This document shows positions 53,840-62,730 of a DNA stretch of 64,000 nt, one piece after another (position 1 is the stretch's first letter; the number at the start of each line of letters is the position of its first letter). A model generated the notes under the pieces. It had not been told where the DNA came from. It saw nothing but the letters and a program-made list of their open reading frames with translations, and did no database searches. The position numbers and the translations under genes are program-made. This stretch comes from Betaproteobacteria bacterium (GTDB lineage Bacteria > Pseudomonadota > Gammaproteobacteria > Burkholderiales > Casimicrobiaceae), in contig JAAFIS010000004.1 in assembly GCA_013298695.1 (NCBI GenBank), positions 248,001 through 312,000 of the forward strand. Direction: 5' to 3'.

Positions 53840-54835
53840 CTACTTTCCGTTCATCCAACGCGCTGCGTCCATCGCGCCGTAAGTGAGAATCGCGCTCGCG
53901 CCCGCTCTGCGAAATGCGATCAACGTTTCCATCAAACACTTTTTGTAGTCAAGCCAACCGTTCGCGCTCGCGGCTTTAAGCATCGCGAATTCGCCGCTGA
54001 CTTGATACACAGCGACGGGCATTTTGAATTCGTTTTTCACTCGCGCGAGGATGTCGAGATACGGCAATCCCGGTTTCACCATCAGCATGTCTGCGCCCTC
54101 TTCGATGTCGAGCGCGCATTCACGCATTGCTTCGTCGCTGTTGCCAAAATCGATTTGATAAGTATCTTTACTGCTCTTTCCGAGAAAGGTTGCAGAGCCG
54201 ACAGCGTCGCGAAACGGCCCGTAAAAGTGGCTCGCGAATTTCGCGCTGTAGGCGAGGATTTTCGTTTGAAAAAAACCTGCTTCATCAAGCGCTTCGCGGA
54301 TCGCACCGATGCGTCCGTCCATCATGTCTGAGGGCGCTACGAAATCAACGCCCGATGCAGCATGCGCGAGCGCTTGCTGAATGAGCACAGCAACCGTTTC
54401 ATCGTTCAAGATGTAGCCCGAATCGTCAATCAATCCGTCTTGACCGTGCGACGTGTAAGGATCAAGCGCGACGTCGGTGATCACCATCAATTCAGGCGCA
54501 TTTGCTTTGATCGCTTTTACGGCGCGAGGAATCAAACCGTTCGCGTTGTACGCCTCTTCGGCATAGGGCGTTTTCTCGCTCTCGACCATCGGAAACAGCG
54601 CAATGCCGAACACGCCAAGCGATGCGGCTTCGCGCGCTTGCTCGACGAGCAAATCAATCGACATGCGCTCAACACCTGGCATCGAATCGATGGCTTGCGT
54701 TCTGTTTTCACCTTCGATCACAAACACCGGCCAAATCAAGTTGGCGGGCGAAATCGAGGTTTCGCGCATCATCGCCCGAGTGAACGAATCGCGACGCATG
54801 CGGCGCATGCGCAAAGTGGGGTAGGTGGCGCTCAT
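53840..54835 (-). CDS. hemB: Delta-aminolevulinic acid dehydratase (porphobilinogen synthase)
   Basis: The 331-residue protein has RMRRMRRDSFTRAMMRETSI and LIWPVFVIEGEN at the start. The active-site lysines are in ILAYSAKFASHFYGPFRDAV and EGADMLMVKPGLPYLDIL. The metal/aspartate region is VITDVALDPYTSHGQDGLID, which has the aspartate-rich form of Mg-dependent enzymes instead of three cysteines. It condenses two 5-aminolevulinate molecules. Monocistronic, with a palindromic repeat upstream. Confidence 0.96.
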   Translation of the reverse strand: MSATYPTLRMRRMRRDSFTRAMMRETSISPANLIWPVFVIEGENRTQAIDSMPGVERMSIDLLVEQAREAASLGVFGIALFPMVESEKTPYAEEAYNANGLIPRAVKAIKANAPELMVITDVALDPYTSHGQDGLIDDSGYILNDETVAVLIQQALAHAASGVDFVAPSDMMDGRIGAIREALDEAGFFQTKILAYSAKFASHFYGPFRDAVGSATFLGKSSKDTYQIDFGNSDEAMRECALDIEEGADMLMVKPGLPYLDILARVKNEFKMPVAVYQVSGEFAMLKAASANGWLDYKKCLMETLIAFRRAGASAILTYGAMDAARWMNGK

Positions 54836-54856
54836 TCGATGATTTTAAGGGCGCTC

Positions 54857-55052
54857 ATGGTTCGACAAGCTCACCACGAACGGTCATGAAGGCAGGGGAA
54901 GCTTTTTTTCCTTCTCGCCCTCGGCTCGTCAAAAGCTGCGTGAGGCCGCAAGCTCAAATACTAAGCGGGCACGCTCCTCGACAGGCTTACAGTGAACGGC
55001 AATTGAGATTGGTGCAATAGTTTTTCCGCTCTCCCTGAGCTTGTCGAAGGGG
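54857..55052. repeat. REP-like elements (GTTCGACAAGCTCACCACGAACGG type)
   Basis: GTTCGACAAGCTCACCACGA at 54859-54878, CGACAGGCTTACAGTGAACGG near 54980, and CTCCCTGAGCTTGTCGAAGG at 55031-55050 are copies or halves of one family, the outer two in opposite orientation. CGACAAGCTCA/TGAGCTTGTCG can pair over the intervening bases. This sequence type is a widely dispersed proteobacterial intergenic repeat. It fills the gap between hemB and the exonuclease gene. Confidence 0.75.
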
Positions 55053-55063
55053 GCGCGAATTTG

Positions 55064-55687
55064 TTATACCCAACGCTGCGCAGATTCAAGCGCGCGAAGT
55101 TCTGACCAGGTTCGTCTTTCTTTCGGGAGCTTCGCAAGAATCCGTTGCAGCAAATGCGCCGTTGCTAGCGCATCGGAGAGGGCGCGATGTTGCTTCTTAA
55201 TCGGTAGCTGCAGCGCCGCGCTCCACTCACCCAGACTTTTCGCCTTGATTTCGGGAAACAGGCTTGGCGCGATCTTTTGCACATCGATGTGTTGTGCCGC
55301 GAATGACCTTGCTACCGTTTTGTTGTTTTGCGCAGCGAGTGCTGTGCGCAGGAATTTCACGTCAAATTCAGTGAAAAATCCCACGAGCGGCGCGTCATTG
55401 ACCCATGCGAGCAAGGCGTCGAGTGCGTCCTCCATCGCTGCGCCGTCGTATTGTTCTTTCGCCGTGACGCCGTGCACGACCCGGTTATTTGCGCTGACAT
55501 CGCCACTGGTTGCGAGCACGCGATGGAAATGGTCGTGCAAAACGATTTCGCCGCGAAACATCGCGACCGCACCGATTTCGATAATGCGATCACGCGACGG
55601 ATCAAGCCCCGTAGTTTCAAGATCGAGCGCGATCCAGCGTTCGCTTTCGTTGCTCGATTTCTTCGAAATGAAATCAAAAAAACTCAC
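55064..55687 (-). CDS. 3'-5' exonuclease, DnaQ/epsilon-like (DEDDh)
   Basis: The protein has 207 residues from the GTG at 55687, whose GTGA overlaps the upstream stop. The longer frame to 55738 lies inside the neighbouring gene and is unlikely. Exo motifs are WIALDLETTGLDPSRDRIIE (Exo I), the VVHGVTAKEQ and VGFFTEFDVKFL segment (Exo II) and KKQHRALSDALATAHLL (Exo III with histidine). It removes nucleotides from DNA or RNA 3' ends. It is coupled to the CBS-nucleotidyltransferase gene, an arrangement seen in several betaproteobacteria. Confidence 0.92.
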   Translation of the reverse strand: MSFFDFISKKSSNESERWIALDLETTGLDPSRDRIIEIGAVAMFRGEIVLHDHFHRVLATSGDVSANNRVVHGVTAKEQYDGAAMEDALDALLAWVNDAPLVGFFTEFDVKFLRTALAAQNNKTVARSFAAQHIDVQKIAPSLFPEIKAKSLGEWSAALQLPIKKQHRALSDALATAHLLQRILAKLPKERRTWSELRALESAQRWV

Positions 55688-57618
55688 GGATAGTCCGCCG
55701 CGAGTCGCTGTTGCAACTTGCGGGCTTGTCGAAAGCATTCTTTGAGAATACGCGCGTCCATCGGTGACAAGGCATCAAGCGTGATCGCATTCGGCATTTC
55801 CGGCAACTGATTTTTCTCTTGCGCGCGCAGGCGAAGGCTTTGCAAAAAACCAAACGCGTCTGTCCATTCGCGCACTTCGTTGGCTTGCACTTTTCCTATC
55901 GATGCAAGCGCCTGCAATCGCTCAATCGTATTCGTCGCAGAAATTTCGTGTGCGAGTGCGAGCACGCGGGCTGCATCAACAAACGGACGCACGCCGAAGC
56001 GCTTCAAATCAATCACTTGTTTGCCGTTTACTTCAGCCGTTGCGCTTAAATTTCCTAGCCAATTGAGCGGCGGTTCGGTCGCCTGCGCGTTGTCAGAAAG
56101 TTGTTTGAGAAAACGTTGATTCGCCGCCGCGCGCGCAAGAATCTTTGCCTGCAATTCGGTCGCAAGTGTTGCGTTGCCCCACAGCGCGCGCAGATCGAAA
56201 AAGATGTTGGCTTGTAACAAACTCTCAGGATCGCCGCGATCAATCCATTCTGCGAAACGCGCTTCCCACGCAGTCGTAGCAAGGGCGAGCTCAGGATTGC
56301 TCGCCATGATGTTGCCTTTGCAGAGCGGAAATCCACACAGAGCGAGCGACTCGTTAACTTCTTTTGCGAAAGCCGCAACAGCATTCGTTTGCGCGTTGTC
56401 GCCGAAGATCAAGGCATTGTCTTGATCGGTGGAAATTGTTTGCTCATGGCGACCTTCGCTGCCGAGCGCAATCCAGCAAAGGTCATGTTGGTTAACGCTG
56501 TGATTCTTCGCTGCCAATGAAATCAAGCGCTGCGCAATCTGATCATTCAAGCGCGATACAAATCGCGTCATGGTGAGCGATTCCACGCCTTGCGCGATTA
56601 AGTTGCGCGCGAGTTGTCGGGCATCGCTTGCACATACCGCGAGTTGCGCCACCGAATTTGCGCGACTGATCGCGCCGCTCACGCCCGTTAAAGTGTGGCG
56701 TTGTAGCGCGAATAAATCCCGTTCCGAAACAACGCCCTTCAACGCGCCCGCATCGTCCACCACGGCGACGTGACGAAAACCACGCTCCGCCATGAGCAAT
56801 GCCGCGTCGACCGCCGTCGCATTTTCAGAAAGCGTTGCAACCGGTTTTGTTGCGATGGAAAGCGCTGGCGCATTGATGTCAGTATTCGAAAGCACGACGC
56901 GCGGAATGATGTCGCGTTCAGTGAGGATACCAATCGGCTTGTGCGACTCATCAATGATAACCATTGAGCCAATAGCCCAATGTTGCATGGCTTCAAGCGT
57001 GTTTCGTATTGAAGTTGATTGACTCACCGTTATTGGCTCTCGCCTAATAAGATTGGACAGCGTGCGAGGAAGCTGTTGCTCGGCGCTACCCTCTGCAACA
57101 TAACTCGCTTGCAAGGCACGTCGCGAACGCTCTAACAAATACGTCAATCGTCGATCACAAAAATCCGCGAGCGCGTGTGAACGATCAATCGTCGCGAGGA
57201 AATCGTTCGCTGGAACCCGTAGCGCGAACACTTCATCTTCGGCAAAGAAATGGCTGATCACCGGGCGCGCCGTGAGCAGCGCGCCAATCGGAAACATTTC
57301 GCCGACGGTGAGTTCGAGCGCACCGACGGAGTTGTCGTTGCGCGTACCGCCGGTGTTCGCACGTTCGCCGCGAACCCGACCGCCAACCACGATCCAGCAT
57401 TCCTCAGCTTTGGTATTCGCCGCAATCAAGGTTTCGCGCGGACTGTGATAACTCACCTTCGCATGCGCGAGTAACGCTTCGCGATCCGCCGCCGTCATTT
57501 CGGAGAACGGTTCGTGCGTCGCGAGTATTTCCAGGTAGGGTGCGGCGGCGGAATGTTTCAAGGTGCGGACTTTATTGTGTGCTTGCTCACACACATTTAA
57601 CACGGGCGACGACGACAA
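55684..57618 (-). CDS. CNMP-binding / CBS pair / DUF294 putative nucleotidyltransferase
   Basis: The frame has 644 residues. It starts at a TTG; an in-frame GTG at 57603 is an alternative. An N-terminal cyclic-nucleotide-binding-like domain (about 30-150) has VSYHSPRETLIAANTKAEEC. Two CBS domains (about 195-320) have EAMQHWAIGSMVIIDESHKP and MAERGFRHVAVVDDAGALKG. The nucleotidyltransferase-type motif GSEGRHEQTISTDQDNALIF (about 398) is the catalytic signature of DUF294. The C-terminal DUF294_C region follows. It likely senses nucleotides and modifies an unknown protein or RNA. It overlaps the exonuclease gene. Confidence 0.9.
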   Translation of the reverse strand: MSSSPVLNVCEQAHNKVRTLKHSAAAPYLEILATHEPFSEMTAADREALLAHAKVSYHSPRETLIAANTKAEECWIVVGGRVRGERANTGGTRNDNSVGALELTVGEMFPIGALLTARPVISHFFAEDEVFALRVPANDFLATIDRSHALADFCDRRLTYLLERSRRALQASYVAEGSAEQQLPRTLSNLIRREPITVSQSTSIRNTLEAMQHWAIGSMVIIDESHKPIGILTERDIIPRVVLSNTDINAPALSIATKPVATLSENATAVDAALLMAERGFRHVAVVDDAGALKGVVSERDLFALQRHTLTGVSGAISRANSVAQLAVCASDARQLARNLIAQGVESLTMTRFVSRLNDQIAQRLISLAAKNHSVNQHDLCWIALGSEGRHEQTISTDQDNALIFGDNAQTNAVAAFAKEVNESLALCGFPLCKGNIMASNPELALATTAWEARFAEWIDRGDPESLLQANIFFDLRALWGNATLATELQAKILARAAANQRFLKQLSDNAQATEPPLNWLGNLSATAEVNGKQVIDLKRFGVRPFVDAARVLALAHEISATNTIERLQALASIGKVQANEVREWTDAFGFLQSLRLRAQEKNQLPEMPNAITLDALSPMDARILKECFRQARKLQQRLAADYP

Positions 57619-57726
57619 TTATTGTGCTGCGTCAAACATCTGCCTAATCCATGTATCCGGGCGGCGTGTCGTGCCCATTCAACCGTAAAGTTTGACGACG
57701 CGCCACGCGATACGTCTTACGAAAAT

Positions 57727-60333
57727 TCAGTCTGCCGCTAGCGTCTTTTCGATCCATTCACTAACGTTTGACGACAATTTTTCCACGGCTTGAATGCACT
57801 TTAACGCGCGTTCTTGCTGTGCGCGAGCCGTGGGCTCAAAGCGATTCCATCGCGAAAACGCGCTGCAGAATCGAGCTGCAAGCGAGGGATTGTTCGCATC
57901 GTAGGCGATGACCTGATCCGCCATAAACTCGTATCCCGAACCGTCCGCCGCGTGAAAGCCGCGCCAGTTGCCGCCAAACTGTTGAACAACTGAGCGAACG
58001 CGATTAGGATTTTTGGTGTCGAATTTGGGGTGCGCGAGTAATTCACGGACGCGATGCAGAGACGGCTTCTGAGTATCGCCGCGCGCGCTCGCTTCGAACG
58101 CAAACCATCGGTTGAGCATCGTTGCTTCATTCTGCCAACGATCATGAAAAGCGCCATACGCGGCGTCTCGCGCAGGTGACGGAGAATCTCGCAGCGCGCG
58201 CATCGCGGCTTCAATATCGGTTAAGTTATCAGCGCGATCAAACAGCTCCTTAGCCAGCGCAATCGTCTCCGCAGAAGCCGGAATGTTTGCCAGCGATAGC
58301 ACCCGATCAGCGAGTGAACGATGAGCCGCGTCTTTCGCGCGCATGTCGTATTCGCGACCGCTCAGCGCTCCGCGCTCTTTTTCGTAGCGTGATAGCAAGA
58401 GCGAACGGTTCGCTGACGCGATAGTCTGCATTATTGCTGCGCGTTTTGACGCAATCTCGGCGGCGCGAATGACTTGGCAGCGCTCGGCCAGTTCATCTTC
58501 GCTGGCAAACGTGAGCAGCTGCGCGATGAGCGCAGGGTCGCTGCGTGTGTCATCGAGCAGCGTGCCGACGGTGCGGGCTAGCGTGGTTAACGCGAGTTGC
58601 GAACCCTCTTCCTGGAAAGAACGCAGAAACAAATCACGCATTGCTTGCCAGCGCACAACGCCATCGGTGTCGTGACACGCAAGCGTCGAGAGCTCTTCGT
58701 TCGAATAGTTAAACGCGATGCGCACGGGCGCAGAAAATCCTCGCAGCAACGATGGCGTTGGCACGGTCGGCACGTTGTCAAACGCGAAGGTTTGCTCGGT
58801 TTCGGTGAGCGTCAGCACCCGTTCATGTGATGGCGCACCACCTGCTTCAACTAACGCGACCGCGACGGGAATCACCGCGGGCAGCTTCGTGGGTTGACCA
58901 GGCGTGGCTGGAGTTGTTTGCGCAAGCGTCAGCGAGAAGCGCTTCGCCGCGGCATCGTACGAGCCCGTTGCGCTCACCGTCGGCGTGCCGGCCTGCGCGT
59001 ACCATCGCTTAAACTGCGAAAGATCTTTGCCGCTAGCGTCTTCCATTGCTGCGACAAAATCATCGCAAGTCGCCGCAGTGCCGTCGTGTTTCGAAAAATA
59101 CAGATCACAGCCTTTTCGATACGCATCCGCTCCGATTAAGGTGCGCATCATGCGAATGACTTCCGCGCCTTTCTCATACACCGTTACGGTGTAGAAATTG
59201 TCAATTGCTTCGTAAGCTTCTGGGCGAACTGGATGCGCCATCGGCCCCGAGTCTTGCGGGAACTGGTGCGCTTGCATGAACGCTGTTTCGGCTATACGAA
59301 TGACGTCAGGCGAGCCCCGAAACGCACTGTATTGCTGTTCTCTGAGTACAGTAAACCCCTCCTTTAGCGAGAGCTGAAACCAGTCGCGACAGGTAACGCG
59401 ATTACCGCTCCAGTTGTGGAAGTACTCGTGAGCAACGATCGCGTCAACGGTTTCGAAATCAGCGTCGGTGGCGATGTTTTTGTCGGCAAGCAAGTAGCGT
59501 GAATTGAAGATATTCAACCCTTTGTTTTCCATCGCGCCCATGTTGAAATCATCTGCGGCGTAGATCATGAAGCGATCAAGATCATATTCGCGTCCGTACG
59601 CCTCTTCGTCCCACTTCATGCAAGCTTTAAGGCATGCCATAGCCCAGTAGCACCGCGGTAGATTCGCCGTGGTCGAGTAGATTTCAAGCAGAACCTTGCG
59701 ACCCGAAGCCGTAGTGAAGCTATCCGTTAGTTTGTCGATGTTTCCGGCGACGAGCGCGAACAGGTACGACGGCTTTTTATGAGGATCGTGCCACACCGCC
59801 TCGTGGCGCTCGCCGTCGAGTTCACGCGTAGAGACCAGGTTTCCGTTAGAGAGCAACACCGGATACTGCGTTTTGTTGGCGCGTATCGTTACCGTGTATT
59901 CAGCAAGCACGTCCGGACGATCCGGAAAATAGGTAATGCGGCGAAAGCCCTCCGCCTCACATTGAGTGCAGAACGTCCCGTTAGTGAGATAGAGCCCTTC
60001 AAGCGCGAGGTTGTCTTGTGGGCTAATCGTAGATTCAATACAAAGTTCACCGCCGAGCGGGGCTTCGGCGATGGTCAAACTCATTTCCGTCAGCGTGAAC
60101 TGCGTCGGCGACAGGATTTCTCCGTTGAGTGACACGATCACCTGTGATTGCTTCTCGCCATTGAGGGCGAGTGCGGTCTCGAGCACCGACACATTTTTTC
60201 GAAAGCTAAGCGTTGTGCGTACGCGCGTTTGCGTCGGATGCAGATCAAACTCGAGATGTACGCGATCAATCCAAAATGCAGGCGCAGCGTAGTTTTCGCG
60301 ACGGATCGCAATGGCTGCTTCGGTGCGCATCAT
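57727..60333 (-). CDS. pepN: Aminopeptidase N
   Basis: The 868-residue M1 metallopeptidase has the exopeptidase motif NMGAMENKGLNIF and the zinc site VAHEYFHNWSGNRVTCRDWF, with the second glutamate 18 residues on. The DUF3458 ig-like and C-terminal helical domains (SPARDAAYGAFHDRWQNEA, QQFGGNWRGFH) match E. coli PepN. It removes N-terminal residues from peptides. The ATG overlaps the FKBP gene stop (ATGA), so both are one unit. Confidence 0.96.
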   Translation of the reverse strand: MMRTEAAIAIRRENYAAPAFWIDRVHLEFDLHPTQTRVRTTLSFRKNVSVLETALALNGEKQSQVIVSLNGEILSPTQFTLTEMSLTIAEAPLGGELCIESTISPQDNLALEGLYLTNGTFCTQCEAEGFRRITYFPDRPDVLAEYTVTIRANKTQYPVLLSNGNLVSTRELDGERHEAVWHDPHKKPSYLFALVAGNIDKLTDSFTTASGRKVLLEIYSTTANLPRCYWAMACLKACMKWDEEAYGREYDLDRFMIYAADDFNMGAMENKGLNIFNSRYLLADKNIATDADFETVDAIVAHEYFHNWSGNRVTCRDWFQLSLKEGFTVLREQQYSAFRGSPDVIRIAETAFMQAHQFPQDSGPMAHPVRPEAYEAIDNFYTVTVYEKGAEVIRMMRTLIGADAYRKGCDLYFSKHDGTAATCDDFVAAMEDASGKDLSQFKRWYAQAGTPTVSATGSYDAAAKRFSLTLAQTTPATPGQPTKLPAVIPVAVALVEAGGAPSHERVLTLTETEQTFAFDNVPTVPTPSLLRGFSAPVRIAFNYSNEELSTLACHDTDGVVRWQAMRDLFLRSFQEEGSQLALTTLARTVGTLLDDTRSDPALIAQLLTFASEDELAERCQVIRAAEIASKRAAIMQTIASANRSLLLSRYEKERGALSGREYDMRAKDAAHRSLADRVLSLANIPASAETIALAKELFDRADNLTDIEAAMRALRDSPSPARDAAYGAFHDRWQNEATMLNRWFAFEASARGDTQKPSLHRVRELLAHPKFDTKNPNRVRSVVQQFGGNWRGFHAADGSGYEFMADQVIAYDANNPSLAARFCSAFSRWNRFEPTARAQQERALKCIQAVEKLSSNVSEWIEKTLAAD

Positions 60334-60836
60334 GGCTTTGACTTTTCAGCGGGCTTCGCAGGAACAAAAGGCGAAGCTTCTGCTCTGGGTTGCGCGGTTT
60401 TCCCAATGATGCCCATGAGTTCGATATCAAACACCAGAGTCGAATTCGGCGGGATAGCAGCACCCGCGCCTTTTTCACCATAACCTTTTGACGGCGGAAT
60501 CACGAGCGTTCTTTGTCCGCCGACTTTCATGCCAACGAGCCCCTCGTCCCAGCCCTTGATCACTTTGCCAACGCCAACGATAAACCCGAACGGCGAAGGT
60601 CGTCCAACAGAAGAGTCGAACTTAGTGCCTTTCGAATCGGGCTTGCTCGCGTCAAAAAGGTAGCCCGTGTAATGAACCAACACCGGATCGCCTGATGCGG
60701 CTGCAGGGCCGTCGCCGACGAGACGGTCAACGATTTTCAGTGCGTTCGCATCGGGCGCATTCTGGGCGAACGCCAATGTCATAAAACACGCGGATAGCAA
60801 CAGGGTGACACGGGAAAAGAAGGTGGAAGCGGTCAT
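60330..60836 (-). CDS. FKBP-type peptidyl-prolyl cis-trans isomerase, exported
   Basis: The 168-residue protein has a signal peptide (FFSRVTLLLSACFMTLAFA, cleavage before QNAPDAN). The FKBP core runs GDPVLVHYTGYLFDASKPDS, GTKFDSSVGRPSPFGFIVGV, GKVIKGWDEGLVGMKVGGQR, IPPSKGYGEKGAGAAIPPNS. The central residues of the rotamase site are conserved. A lysine/proline-rich tail follows. It would catalyse proline isomerisation in the periplasm. It overlaps pepN. Confidence 0.93.
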   Translation of the reverse strand: MTASTFFSRVTLLLSACFMTLAFAQNAPDANALKIVDRLVGDGPAAASGDPVLVHYTGYLFDASKPDSKGTKFDSSVGRPSPFGFIVGVGKVIKGWDEGLVGMKVGGQRTLVIPPSKGYGEKGAGAAIPPNSTLVFDIELMGIIGKTAQPRAEASPFVPAKPAEKSKP

Positions 60837-60956
60837 GAGATGCCTGAAAAAGTTTGAAACTGCACAGCGCGCCCGTATATCTGGGAAGTTGCTTGCAGCA
60901 ATGGACAGAGCAAGGTATTGTATGTTTCGCGAAAAAATACGAATTACGAGTCAATC

Positions 60957-62612
60957 ATGCTCCGGTGGTTATCTTCTCTGACCGATCAGCGACCGCTCGG
61001 TTCTGCATCTGGAGCCCGAAAATTTGCCGCTGGACTGGATCGCGACATCTTCGCGGCGTCCGACAGTGTGAGCGATCTGTTGCGCTCGTACACGGCTGAG
61101 ATTGAAGACAGCAAAGACGTTGATCCAACGCCTTTGGTCGAGCTTGAACGTAATTTGGGCGAACTCTCGCAGCGACTTGAACGTGACTTGTTGGCCGCGT
61201 CATCGCAGGCGCACTCTTTGCGCAATCGTCTGTGGGAGTCAGGATACGAGTGGGCGATGCGTTTTGCCGATGCGTATCGCGTGGTGTTGAGCACCATTGA
61301 TGTTGCGCCCAATCCGAAATACGCGGCAGGCTATGCAAAAGCCGCTCATTCGTTGATCTCGTTTCGCGCAATGGGCTACCGCTATCGCCTCTATCGGCAT
61401 GAAGAGTGGATTCCCGGAAATTGGCGTGAACTCAATCAGCAGTTTCGCCGAATTTGCGAGCTTGGCCTCGATCACAAGTTAATCGCTGACGGCCCTGAAA
61501 ATGCGTCGAGTTACCCGGCGCGCATGTTCGTTGCACTTTTGCTTCTGAGGCTGGGTAATGCGGGGTCTTACATGCCTGCGCAAACGCGTCAGCTGTGGGA
61601 AAAGTTAGTCGAGCAGACGTTCGATGCCCGGCTCACAGCGCGTCCATCGGCCGACGGCGGATTTGTTGTGGATTTGTCAGGCGCAGACGGATTGCAGCCG
61701 CGTCATTCAGTGCCGCAGGGCGGACACTTTTTGTTCTGTGACACCTCAACGATTTATCAGCGTTTGAACTCTTGGCTGGATCAAGCGCAACGCGACACCA
61801 GCGGGAGTACGGGGACGCAGGGTAGCGGACTAACCGCGTCAATCAACGCGCTGCGCTCAGCCGTACTGCGCATCGATCCCGACTTCAAACCGCTGGAACG
61901 CGCAAGCCAACGCAATACCGATCGCGGGCGCCTGGCCGCGGTGTTTGGGCTTAGCCGCTGCGCGGTGGCGGTAGCGCACGATCCCAACGTGGTGTTGCCC
62001 TCGCTCGAGGGTGAAAACTACGGCTATGCCGATGCTCACGAGATCCAAACCTTGGGGCTTTTGCGCGAATCGACGATGAAACGTCTCAAGCGCGATTTAC
62101 CGCCCGAGGTGAGCAAGCTCAACATCCAGTATTGGCACCTGCGGGATCGCAGCGACACCGGCTACCGCTGTGTGATGCCAAACACCGCGGATCAGTCGAT
62201 CAAGTTGCGCGATATCGCTGCGGTGTGTGAAGAGGGCGAGCAGTCGGTGTGGCAGGTGGCGATGATCGTTCGCTTGCTTAAATTGCCTGCGGGACACATT
62301 GAGCTCGGCCTGCAAGTTCTCACCCGTGAAGCCAGTTCGATTGAAGTTCGGACGCTGCGCTCGAAGCCCAATATGTATGGTGCGTCGACCACCCTTTCTA
62401 CGAGCCCGGTATTTAAGGTTTTGCGCTTGAAAGGCGCATTTTTTGGCCGCCCGATCATGGACGCCAGCTGGATCATTTCGACAACCGACTACAGTGCGGG
62501 TGTGATTTATGAATCGGTCGGCACTTCGCGAAAATACGAAGCCAACACGATCATCGCCGAGGGCTCAGACTGGATTTGGGTGCAGCCGACGGAAATCGGA
62601 CGTCCGCAATAG
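60957..62612 (+). CDS. Conserved protein with possible PilZ-like C-terminal region
   Basis: The protein has 551 residues from the ATG at 60957; an in-frame TTG at 60918 extends it. I do not recognise a catalytic domain. The first half is helical (DPTPLVELERNLGELSQRLE). The segment SGYEWAMRFADAYRVVLSTI and YRYRLYRHEEWIPGNWRELN is characteristic of a betaproteobacterial family that often ends in a PilZ-like domain. The C-terminus (IKLRDIAAVCEEGEQSVWQV, AMIVRLLKLPAGHIELGLQV) has the beta-barrel pattern but lacks the canonical RxxxR arginines near it. Signalling or scaffold role is a guess. Divergent from the FKBP gene. Confidence 0.6.
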   Translation: MLRWLSSLTDQRPLGSASGARKFAAGLDRDIFAASDSVSDLLRSYTAEIEDSKDVDPTPLVELERNLGELSQRLERDLLAASSQAHSLRNRLWESGYEWAMRFADAYRVVLSTIDVAPNPKYAAGYAKAAHSLISFRAMGYRYRLYRHEEWIPGNWRELNQQFRRICELGLDHKLIADGPENASSYPARMFVALLLLRLGNAGSYMPAQTRQLWEKLVEQTFDARLTARPSADGGFVVDLSGADGLQPRHSVPQGGHFLFCDTSTIYQRLNSWLDQAQRDTSGSTGTQGSGLTASINALRSAVLRIDPDFKPLERASQRNTDRGRLAAVFGLSRCAVAVAHDPNVVLPSLEGENYGYADAHEIQTLGLLRESTMKRLKRDLPPEVSKLNIQYWHLRDRSDTGYRCVMPNTADQSIKLRDIAAVCEEGEQSVWQVAMIVRLLKLPAGHIELGLQVLTREASSIEVRTLRSKPNMYGASTTLSTSPVFKVLRLKGAFFGRPIMDASWIISTTDYSAGVIYESVGTSRKYEANTIIAEGSDWIWVQPTEIGRPQ

Positions 62613-62633
62613 AGCTAGCGTAATTATCCTAAG

Positions 62634-62650
62634 CTTTATTCAATTGGGCG
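62634..62650 (+). other. Short 3'-end hairpin (ATTGGGC family), wobble-paired copy
   Basis: GCTTTAT-TCA-ATTGGGC lies 22 bases after the upstream stop. Six of seven positions pair as RNA, two as G-U wobbles, with one U-U mismatch. The 3' arm is perfectly conserved, the 5' arm is not. Confidence 0.45.
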
Positions 62651-62699
62651 CTGAGCACTTTTGATCGACATGTCAACGTACCGCCTAAAACTGCCCATT

Positions 62700-62715
62700 G
62701 CCCAATTAAATGAAC
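62700..62715 (-). other. Short 3'-end hairpin (ATTGGGC family), minus-strand copy
   Basis: Read on the minus strand this is GTTCATTTAATTGGGC, 16 bases after the fmt stop. G-C, two G-U wobbles, C-G and A-U pairs form the base of the stem. The conserved ATTGGGC again lies on the 3' side of the transcript. The copy for the convergent plus-strand gene is at 62634-62650. Confidence 0.42.
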
Positions 62716-62730
62716 GGTCACGGTCTACGG

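Noticed and set aside
57041-57058. Another ATTGGGC-like hairpin (CGCCTAAT-AAG-ATTGGAC)
   Set aside because: It lies inside the CBS/DUF294 coding sequence and has two mismatches, so it is probably a coincidence of codons.
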